Origin: Ectobius pallidus
Taxonomy: Eukaryota; Arthropoda; Insecta; Blattodea; Ectobiidae
Assembly (NCBI GenBank): GCA_964059195.1
Contig: CAXKWD010000006.1
Coordinates: 70,139,073 to 70,203,072, forward strand
Direction of reading: 5' to 3'
Length of the DNA stretch: 64,000 nt
In this document: positions 55,083-64,000 of the stretch, in pieces
Layout of the letters: each line of letters begins with the position of its first letter
Numbering within the stretch: position 1 is the first letter of the stretch
Position numbers and translations under genes: made by a program
Notes under the pieces: generated by a model
Told to the model about the DNA's origin: nothing
Database searches by the model: none
Seen by the model: the letters and a program-made list of their open reading frames with translations, nothing else

Positions 55083-55600
55083 TACGAGGGTTGTCCGGAA
55101 AGGAAAGAACGATTTGGCATAACTAAATAATAATGAACGATATCAACATAAAACTATATTTACAAAGATACAGGACCTTACTCTATTTTCAACGTAATCA
55201 CTATTGCTATCAAGACATTTATTGTACGGTGATACCAGTTTCTCAATGCCGACGTTATAACTCTTCTACCGCCAAGTACCTGAGCCAGGATGTCATTGCC
55301 GCTTTGTGGTCTTCATCGGCTGGGAACTTTTTTCCACCCAGAAAGTCTTTAGTTTCGAAAACAAGTGAAAATCGCTGGATGCCAGGTCAGGACTGTAAAG
55401 AGGATGTTAAAAAATTTCCCACTTAAACGCTGAAGTTGTGCCTGTGTTTGAGCAGCCGAATGAGACTGAGCGTTGTCGTGAATCGAAAACGCATTTTCAG
55501 ACAACTTTCCGCGTTATTATTTTTTTTTTTGATAGCGCGTCGTAGTCGTTGAAGAGTTGCGCAATAGGCCTCAGCGATTATTCATTCTGTTCTTGGCAGA
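55083..55600 (-). pseudogene. Third mariner family, minus-strand 3' portion
   Basis: The terminal repeat 'tacgagggttgtccggaaag' starts at 55083. On the minus strand, broken frames give HSAAQTQAQLQRLSGKF, PGIQRFSLVFETKDF and KKFPADEDHKAAMTSWLRYL, which are the last third of a mariner transposase including the region of the final catalytic Asp (PDLxPSDFHLF in consensus). Frames are broken by indels and a T-run (55519-55531). Confidence 0.78.
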
Positions 55601-55745
55601 AACTCCAGCCTCAGGGCTTTGGCGGTAGAAGCGTATAACATCGGCATTGAAAAACTGGTACGACGTTACCATAAATAGGTCTTGGCAGCAATGGCGATTA
55701 CGGTCAGAAATAGAAACCCCTATTATGTTTAAGGAATTCCGTTAA
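55601..55745 (+). pseudogene. Inverted 3' fragment of the same mariner
   Basis: 'ttggcggtagaagcgtataa' through 'ggcagcaatggcgattacgg' is the inverse of about 55175-55285. It gives YNIGIEKLVRRY in plus. This again places two mariner 3' ends in opposite orientation, as at 366-3750 and 30472-31112. Confidence 0.7.
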
Positions 55746-56039
55746 GGAAACCTCTTTAAAGCCCCGAAAAATGCCGTCTTCAGCCTTCACGAATATAGGC
55801 CAACTACAGCTATTTGCCCGGTGAAGGAAGCGCGCTATGGATGGTATAGATCCTCTCAAGCTTAAAAGACAGTGCAGGTCTTATGCAGCACAATGATGCC
55901 TGATCTAATCACATATGAGGCTAAGCACATGATGTGACAAAGCTCTTATATATGCGAGAAGAACCTAGAAATATCTTACATTTATGTTTTTTGCATTGTA
56001 AATTATGCCCTGTAGATCGAACGACGGCACACTCACCGC
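55746..56039. other. Unrecognised sequence
   Basis: No coding or repeat signature was seen between the mariner and the tandem array. Confidence 0.35.
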
Positions 56040-56905
56040 TTCCCATTTTTTCAACACCCCATGAGTAGTATTTCTCTATAAAAATCTACATTCTTCGACC
56101 AATATCTCCGAAATTTTACACATGTACACTGTACACTCGGGTGAAAATTCTATGAGACAATAATATTAAGAAAAACCAGCCCTTATGAAATTTTCAACTC
56201 CTATTATGTAATCCATATACAAATCTACATTCTTTGAACAATGTATACTAAACTTTACACACAGACCCTATAGGCCCAATAAAAAATGTTAAACAACGTT
56301 AATTTTGGATTAAACCACCCCTAAATTCTTTCACCCCCTATTGTATGACCTTTACTTAAATCTGCATTATTTTACCAATTTTTACCAAACTGTACACATA
56401 GACCCCATAGAACCAGGTAAAACTAATAGGAAAACACCACCCCTCAAAATGTTTTAACTCCTGTCATATGACCTTTATTTAAACTTACATCTTTTCACAA
56501 ATTTTTACCAGATTTTGCTCACAGAATCTTTAGAACCAAGAGAAAATTGTATGCTAAACTAATTTTAGAACAAAGCACCCCTTAAATCTGTAAACCCCTA
56601 TTATATGACTTTTATTTAAATCTACATTCTTTGATCAATTTTCATCAGACTTGATACACAGGACATATTTGAACAAGGAAAACTTTTATTCAAAATTAAT
56701 TTTGGAGAAAAAACCTCTCAAATGATTCAAACCCTTATTATATAGCTTTTATTTAAATCTACATTTTTTTGCCAAGTTTTACCTGACTTGACTCACAGAG
56801 CCAATGTAACAAAAAATTTGGGCAAAACTAATTTTGGAAAAAAACACCCCAAACATTTTTCAATCCCTATTATAGACCTTTATTTAAATCGACAGTCTTT
56901 TTTCT
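56040..56905 (+). repeat. Degenerate tandem array, ~134-bp period, about 6.5 units
   Basis: The anchor 'tttaaatctacattctttga' or a close variant recurs near 56082, 56221, 56358, 56480, 56618, 56755 and 56885, giving spacings of 122-139 bp. Between anchors each unit has 'caatttttaccagactttac', 'cacacagaccctatagaacc', 'aaaactaattttgg' and 'aaaaacacccct...caacccctattata'. The units differ at many sites, so the array is old. The array is immediately followed by a transposase N-terminal fragment on minus and may be its 3' or spacer region. Confidence 0.88.
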
Positions 56906-56912
56906 TGCTCGC

Positions 56913-57139
56913 TCTTTTAGTTTTCTTCTGGCGATCTCAGAGTACAATTCGTCTGTTCTTTCTTTATTCTATATAGGGCTTAGTAAACGTTTTGAGCATC
57001 CGGTAGCTTCTGCTGTCCCTCTTACTGCTTCAGTTACGTTCATTTTCTTTAAGATATAATTAAATATTACATTTATTACTTTAATTAATTCTTTACTACG
57101 CAGTTTGCCAATACTACGATTTATAGTTTCTCCATTCAT
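56913..57139 (-). pseudogene. DDE-type transposase N-terminal (helix-turn-helix) fragment
   Basis: From an ATG at 57139 the minus frame starts MNGETINRSIGKLRSKELIK and continues KKMNVTEAVRGTAEATGCSK, then a stop and DELYSEIARRKLKERA. The 'RTAEATGxSxxTVxxI' block is a DNA-binding start seen in many insect Tc1/mariner-like or DDE_3 transposases. A TAG falls soon after, and the rest of the gene is replaced by the tandem array. The assignment rests on this one motif. Confidence 0.6.
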
Positions 57140-57179
57140 AATTAATATAATATAATAAATATAAAAGTCAGTTTATAAA

Positions 57180-59598
57180 AACACAAGAACCACTTCACTA
57201 CAAGTGAAGCAAGTTATTGGAGAGAGGAAAATTACAAGAAAACAAGATTGGTTTGATTAAGACTGTAGAAGGGCTATCGAAGAAAAGAACAAGCACAGAC
57301 AAAATATGTTACAAAGAGAAACCAGAAGTAACTGCGAGCTTTATAAGGAAAATAGAAGACTAGCCTTCAAAATAAAAGAAATAGAGGAGGCAAATGCAAA
57401 ACAGGAAATTAGATTATTGTATCAAAGTGTTAATAATGTAACGAAAGGTTTCCAACCTAAATTAAACCAATGTAAAGATAATGATGGTAATTTAATTAGT
57501 GGAAATAAGGAAGTTATTAGTAGATAGGCAGAATACTATAAGGAATTGTTAAATAAAGACATAGATAATGAAGATGTCAATTTCTCTCCAAGGTACCAGA
57601 ATGTTCAACCGGTAGTCCATCCACCCACAGCGGAAGAAGTTGAAACAGAAATATCAAATATGAGAAACAATAAATCACCAGGAGATGATACAATAACAAT
57701 ATAATTATTGAAATATGGCCCACAAATTTTGGAGGACAGAATTTTAAGCCTATTAAAAGAAATATGAAAGAAAGAAGAAATGCCGATTGATTGGAATGTA
57801 GGAATTATATGTCCCATCTATAAGAAGGGGGATAAATTTAACTGCCAAAATTATAGAGGGATAACTCTTTTAAACATAGCCTATAAAGTATTATCATCAA
57901 TTTTATCAAAAAGAATGAAAATATATGCAGAGGAGATTTTGGGTGAGTGCCAGTGTGGATTTCGACCAAACAGAAGTACTATAGACCAAATCCACAATTT
58001 AAGACAATGCCTAGAAAAATGCTATGAATATAATATGTTATTTATAGAATGTACATACGTTATTTAAAGATTTTCAGCAAGCTTTTGATAGCTTAAAGCA
58101 CAGAGAGCTTTACTACATTCTGGAAGAATTTGGTATTCCACTTAAATTAATAAGGCTGGCAAAAATGACATTAGACAATAACCAAGCTAAAGTAAGAGTT
58201 GGAAAAGTGATGTCTGAACCATGTGCAATAAATTCGGGAGTAAAACAAGGAGATGCATTGTCTACGGTACTTTTTAATTTGGCCCTGCAAGAAGCAATAA
58301 GGAATATTGAAGTTAATGGTACCATCGTGCATAAATCCAAGCAGGTTTTATGGATATGCAGATGATATTGTGATTATAGGAAGGAATATTGTAGCTTTGA
58401 AAGAGTTATACGCTACTTTAAAGATAGAAGCAGAGAAATTGGGTCTGAAAATAAATTAAAATAAAACAAAATATTTGAAAATGTCCGGAAACCAAGTCAG
58501 AAGAGAAAAACACAATTTAGAAATAGATAATAACAATTTTGAAAATGTAAAGGAATTTTAACTACTTGGGGGTGATAGTAAATGAAGATGATAATATAGA
58601 ACAGACATGGGCAAACCCCTATCCATTGACACGCAACCCGCAAACTTTTGTCAACTTACACATAGTTCGAAAAGAACGGATAGATGGAGACACAAGCAGA
58701 CAATAAGTGCAGTGGCGGTTGCTCATTCTTAGGGAAACACTAATTTCACTTTAAAATGTACGCTACAAGAAACAAATAATACAAACAATCTTGTATTTTT
58801 AATTATTCTTTTACGTGTGCAATTATTTCATTATACAAAGGCTTAGAATGTGCCATAACGCCTTTCCAAACGGAACTGTGTCGCGACCCGTAACTCTTGC
58901 ATGGGAATAATCTACCACGTACACCGAATGTCCGCAATGCCATCTTGTGTGTTATGCGGGAAGTTCAAGAACCACAAGTGGTTCGCGAACCAGTAAATGC
59001 CCATGTATGATATAGAACAAGAAATAAGTAACAGACTAATGAGAGGAAATCGAGCATACTTTTCATACATAAATTTATTCAAATCAAATCTCTTATCTAA
59101 AAGGACAAAACTAAAGCTGTATAAAACTTTAGTGAGACCAGTTGTCGCATATGGTGCCGAGACATGGACCCTGAAAGTTGCAGATGAACATCGCCTTCTA
59201 GTGTTTGAAAGGAAGATTATCCGTAGAATATATGGACCTGTGTATATGAGAGGGAATTGGAAAATAAGGTCCAACAAGGAAGTGCAAGAATTACTTAGAG
59301 AGGAGAATATTGTAAGCCATATAAAAGCAATGAGAATAAGATGGTTGGGCCACGTGAAAAGAATGAATGAAGAGAGACTTCCAAAGAAAATGTTAAACAC
59401 ATACATGGGTGGTGTTCGACGGAGAGGAAGACCTAAGAAGCGATTAATTGATGATGTTGAACATGATCTCAGAAATATGGGTATACGAAATTGGAAAGCT
59501 AGGGCTGAGAACAGAACCGAATGGAGGACAATTGTACGGGAAGCCAAGGTTCACTTCAAAGGACCGTAGAGCTGGTGGTGATGATGATGATGATGACT
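57180..59598 (+). mobile_element. RTE-like LINE, decayed, split by a hAT element
   Basis: Plus frames give [20 protein letters not shown] and [15 protein letters not shown], then FQQAFDSLKHRELY, GVKQGDALSTVLFNLALQEA and GYADDIVIIGRN (catalytic YADD), then, after the hAT insert, RPVVAYGAETWTLK, WLGHVKRMNEERLP and RRRGRPKKRLIDD. The 3' end is a (GAT)n-type run at 59575-59597. The endonuclease is missing. At least four frameshifts or stops lie before 58600; after the insert the C-terminal frame is open for 190 aa (58997-59569). Confidence 0.87.
58602..59009. mobile_element. Non-autonomous hAT element, 408 bp, exact 8-bp target duplication
   Basis: The ends are CAGACATGGGCAAAC (58602) and, inverted, CATACATGGGCATTT read from 59009, an imperfect hAT-style terminus. 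The exact duplication ATATAGAA lies at 58594-58601 and 59010-59017. Removing the insert rejoins LINE codons (DDN / IEQEISNRL) without a shift. The interior is non-coding. Confidence 0.9.
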
Positions 59599-62500
59599 TC
59601 ACAACACAGTTAAACTTCACAACACATCTAATAAACAACACCGAGCTCTGAAGAAGACTCAATAGTCTAAAAACATCTGAGTACACAAAATGTGACTGAC
59701 TCATCACCGCAACTAGAATGCTGCGCTGGAAAAAGCAGCGATAACTTATTAATACTATGTGATACCGAGCTCTGGTTTGTTTTAAAAACTATTTCTGACA
59801 TTTGTAAGCATTTATTTTCGCTCAGTCACCATAAATTTTTTTGTACCATCCGAAAATTTTCAAGCATTATTTAATATATAGCTTTCTTCTTATGTAAAAT
59901 GTATTGCCAAGGGAAAGACAGTATTTTCTATAAACATCAGGCAATCTAAGAAATAATTCTTTGTCGGTTTCGATTATTGGTTTCTTCTCTATCGCGTGAT
60001 AATTTATCTGAAAAATATAGATTTCCGCCAAAATAAAGTAATTGTAAAAAAAAGGCATCATATTAATTATTAATGACTTCACAATTGGCATCATGAGAAA
60101 GAGCGAAAAATTCTCTATAAGACCACGCAATTATATTATTACATTTATAAATTCGAGTTTTCGGACAATTGGCAATATTAGCGAGATAGAAAAGGACGAA
60201 GCTAATTGCAGAACGTACGAGTGCAACACTACATTTAACTCAATACTGTCTTTTAAGGTTGAGACAATCTGTAGAAGGCCTTATCTTTGGTTCGCACTAA
60301 GCACGCTATTGGGTAGTGTGGATTCAGAACAAAATGGGGGAAAGCAGTGTCGAACAGTATAAACACTTTATTTTGCCTATTCTCTATGTTCAACAGTGAA
60401 ACCAGAGAAGTAATGAGTGTAAAAAATTCCACATCACACCAATTAAAAAACACTCGTATTGTGTAGACTAACTTAAATTATACATTATTCATATCGTACT
60501 ATGTCCAATTACTTTGTTCTGTTAGTTTACTTCTGTTCGACTACAAAAAACCCAAACAACAACACGATCGGTGAAGGAACAGCGCATGCGATAAAGCAAA
60601 GTAATAAAAAATACTAAACAGATGTGCCTAAGATATATTTGATCTATATTGAAAGCATGGTAAATGTAGGCAACGATGAATCGCGAATGTTAGTTGTATT
60701 ATACGTTATAAAAGTCAACATAATAGAACGACCTCTGGTCCGACATAGCACCACTTAAAATTAAATATCCGACCACTCCTGGCGGAATAATTGAAGTGTG
60801 GTGTTCACGACTGGAATGCCAGAATAATCCCTTGTTTGGTGGGTTTAAAAATGCAAATCCATCGATTAAAACGCATTGTATACATTGATTAAATTCTAAC
60901 CTACTGTTAACAGGATGGGATGAGATGTATATGTGCATCAACCATGCCAATTCCCTTGTCAAGTGGCGGTACCTGAATATCTGCTTCATTGCTCATTTTA
61001 ACGATAGCCATTGAAATCTGGCATAGTACGCATTCTTCTACAAATCCTTTTAAGTGGTCATGTATCAATGTGTGGCTTGTAGCTACATGATACTTGTGAG
61101 TAAAGGACAAACTGTTCGAAAATTAATAAACTTTCCACATTCATCTCATTCTCTCCTTTGCAGCAAGTTTGAAGAAGTCTGTAACACGCTGCTAACAACA
61201 CCTTCTAAGTATACTTGTCTGTGGAATTACTAAATTGTTGCACTTTATCACTTGAAAGAATGCAATTATCATAGGTAATCCCAAGAGAATCGACGAGTGT
61301 ATCGATAGATTAGCGACTGCGCAGCACGAACGAATTTATCTGATGAAACTCGTCAACTCGAGTTGGATTTATTAAGACTATTCCATGAATAAAAATGTAA
61401 AGAATTATACTAATAATAGTTACTTTCATGCTTTGTTGTATAAAAACAAAACTAACAGCTGCGAGATCACGGCCTACTATGAATCAACCATCCGTGAATC
61501 GATTCGAGTTACCATGTTTTAACCAGGGCTACCAATGGTGCATATAAGACACTAGCTTACAAGGCCCGGCGTCGCTCGGGTTTTGTATCTTGTAACTCGA
61601 AATTAACTTATGAAGGACTTTCGATTTTCAAATTCTAGGTCCTTATAGGCCTATAGGAATAAAAATTTGAAATGAAGAACGACTTAACACACTCAAACTA
61701 TTCCCTCAGAAAACGCTTGATATAGCTTTTTATGACTCTCCCACCTCTCCGCTTTGAGTGAACTGTCACAAGTCGCAGGTTGATTAAACCAAACTGTACT
61801 TTCTAACCTCAAACATATTGCTCAACTTTCTTGTGGTAATAAAGATTGTTGTAACAATAAAAAAAGGTTAATATAAACATATTAATAACGATGTAAATGT
61901 TATAATATAATACGCTTTTGTAAGTTGTAACCATTTTCAATTACATGTTTAAAAAGGAAGCTTGAATTTAAATATTTAATAATTTGTAACGACCGGGGCG
62001 GGTATAGCTCAACATCCATTTCGTGTCATAGTACAGCTTAGTTTGGCGTTGGTTAGCATAGCTTCCTGTCTGGTAGCCTTAACAGGTTCACTACCAGAAT
62101 TAAAATCGATTTAACTAGGCCTATATTATGCCATGGATCAATCCATTGGGGAAGGAATCCCCATACCTCCTTATAAATCGCACACTGGTGCTAGATAACA
62201 TACTGTGAGTCATCATGATAAAAGAAAATAACACGGCTTACCAAGAAATTATAAACTACTGAATTTAAGTGATTGGGGTGACATGGTTTTAATTATACAG
62301 TCCAATGTGGAGGTACACTCTAATTGCCTTATAAATAAACTTCTTTGGCGGTCATTTATCAGAATATAACGTATTCCAAGGGCAAACATATTTTACTGGG
62401 GAATGTGTGTTCCCATAGTCAGAAAACTAGCAAGTACAGTAGAATATGATAAGCCTATAAGAACTTACCCTCAGGTTTAGGTGATTGAACAGGGCTCCAC

Positions 62501-62973
62501 TGAAACTCCACACAACACATATAACACAACACAAAAGCAATTCACAAAATACTTCTCAACTTTCACTGTTTTTTCATTACGAAACCGTACTGAATAGAAA
62601 ATATGCCGCCATTTCCAAAAAATGGACTGACCAGATGATATTGTCTCCATCTGCAGGTACACTGCTGAAGTAGCGGAAGAAGTGGCGGTATAATTAAATA
62701 AAGTACTGTAAAAGCGAATTGTCCAGCCATCTACCAGACTATTTTATAACTATGAAAGAAAAAAAAACAAAGTAGATACTTACGGTATTACTTGATTATT
62801 AAAATTTAAAAAGTCGATGCTAATTAGTTATTATGTCATTATTTAATTACTATTAAAGGCATCGGATGTATTATTTACTATTACGACGTTCCTAGCAAGA
62901 ACAAAAATACAGTCACCTCCGCCATTATTGTTCGTTCAGTGTACATACAATGGATCTATCAATGATCTAAAAA
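59599..62973. other. Long unrecognised stretch
   Basis: No coding similarity, RNA gene or element ends were identified over ~3.4 kb. At 61559-61590 a G+C-rich 'acaaggcccggcgtcgctcg' resembles the head of GC-headed arthropod repeats but its tail was not found. Short frames (59867-60130, 60699-61110, 62477-62673) show no motif. Confidence 0.4.
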
Positions 62974-63285
62974 ACTAAACTCCATGGCGCTACATTCCTG
63001 AAGGGACAAGGCCTACCACCCGACCGCTGCGTCATCTACCATAGGCAGATGGCAGGATTGGGGGCATGTGGTCAACATAGCGACGCCCACGGCCGTTAAT
63101 GGTGGTTTTCATGACCGGAGCCGCTACTTCTCTAATAAGTAGCTCCTCATGTTTTAATCACAAGGCTGAGTGCACTTCATTCCAAACCCTATCTCGGAAA
63201 AATCCTAGGAGGTACCGGGGATCGAACCCGGGCCGACAGATCTGTAGTCAGCGACGCTAACAACAAGACCATGCCGCTACAACAG
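62974..63285 (-). mobile_element. SINE family A copy, minus
   Basis: Starts with the tail 'aaactaaactccatggcgct' and carries 'ccgctgcgtcatctaccat', 'ggtggttttcatgaccggag' and the B box inverse 'ccggggatcgaacccgg'. It ends at 'acaacaagaccatgccg'. It matches the 40945-41265 copy over its full length. Confidence 0.9.
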
Positions 63286-64000
63286 GTTTAATGATCTATT
63301 ATACTGGAAAATTGAATTCAGAAACGAACAGGTGATTAAAATTAGTAATAAAGTGCATTTTCCAGCCACCTATGAGCGAATTTATATACTAGGTCTAACA
63401 AATATCGATACATAATGTGTAAACAAATGTACTGATCGATAGATGGAAAAGGACCTCGCGGTGATTTTAAAATTTTTGGAACCAAATTGCAAATTTAAAA
63501 TTGACACATATCAAAACAAAAAATGAAATTTATTAACTCCAAAACAAAAAAGTTACCAAGTACCGCTTCTTTTAGAAAAAATAGTTAATCGTTTTTTTTC
63601 TCAATTTTGTTAACTGTAAGAAAAATATATTATGTTGTAAGTGCGTAAATATCTAAATTTTTTAAAATTAAAAATTAATTTGCTAAGTTTCAAAGTAATA
63701 TAAAGCAATTTGAATAGTGAAATATGCAGAAAAATGGTTTAAAAGAAGTCAACTTTAGTTTAGACAACTTACGCCTTTAAAACTGTCCTCCATATGCAGG
63801 TTTAAAGATTCATTTTCTTAGAGTAACAGCCCGGAAAATTACATGACTTTTGCAATAAGAGAAATTATTACCAGTTGCGAGGGAGACCTAAAGTCACGTT
63901 ACGAATATTTAAATTCGTTGGAATGTGCTGCATTCTTTCATTAGCCAAGAATTGGTGTTAATTAATATGACACAAATTTGTCATATTTCTTGGGATATTT
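63286..64000. other. Unrecognised A+T-rich sequence
   Basis: No coding or repeat signature was seen up to the window end. Confidence 0.4.

Noticed and set aside
61559..61840. Another GC-headed repeat start
   Set aside because: Only the ~20-bp head is suggestive; no body or tail match to the ~600-bp family was seen.
59867..62673. Host gene exons in the 59.6-63 kb stretch
   Set aside because: Frames are short, overlap on both strands and carry no recognisable domain; no supported splice structure.

Overview
The window looks like A+T-rich intergenic or repeat DNA from a large arthropod genome. The LINE, mariner, hAT and tRNA-SINE types are insect-like. A cockroach-like (polyneopteran) insect is my best guess, but that is inference from repeat style and not proof. 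No host gene was recognised: every convincing coding stretch is transposon-derived. The only long intact frame is a 997-aa LINE ORF2 (14786-17779, minus). There is no operon, rRNA, CRISPR array or bacterial-style signal.

Layout. 1-3760: a repeat copy, then a fold-back of mariner 3' ends whose plus arm is split by a 2.4-kb hAT-like element, which itself holds a tRNA-SINE with a target-site duplication (TSD). 3849-4566: a long inverted repeat. 5738-5993: LINE scrap. 6177-8739: a candidate two-gene element bounded by an imperfect inverted repeat of about 100 bp. It carries a SAP+YqaJ-type gene (plus) facing a THAP-domain gene (minus), and a 622-bp hAT MITE with a perfect 8-bp TSD sits inside the YqaJ codons. 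10.8-13.5 kb: two decayed LINEs. 14.1-18.2 kb: LINE with ORF1 remnant and intact ORF2. 19-21.2 kb: SINEs and an RTE-like LINE. 21.2-24.9 kb: a head-to-tail array of a ~600-bp repeat. 25.5-26.0 kb: a SINE with a 14-bp TSD. 26-36 kb: mostly unrecognised DNA with LINE scraps, a ~150-bp tandem repeat and a second mariner fold-back. 36.7-41.7 kb: two clusters of related 15-16-bp GTCA..CCGT.AC motifs with several SINEs. 42.7-43.9 kb: a tRNA-like hairpin and an A+T-rich ~390-bp-arm palindrome. 44.0-47.75 kb: a DNA transposon with ~640-bp terminal inverted repeats and a decayed Cys-rich protein gene; a 705-bp hAT element is nested in its left arm. 49-53.5 kb: mariner scrap, hAT transposase pseudogene and another conserved transposon-type pseudogene. 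55-59.6 kb: a third mariner fold-back, a ~134-bp tandem array, and an RTE-like LINE split by a 408-bp hAT element. 59.6-64 kb: mostly unrecognised, with one SINE.

How the parts relate. The window is a layered record of insertions. At least four hAT-type elements can be read with their target duplications, three of them exact, and removing each rejoins the interrupted older element. Three mariner families independently show inverted 3'-end (fold-back) structure. Separately, the palindrome TAGGCCTA occurs about 24 times against fewer than one expected.
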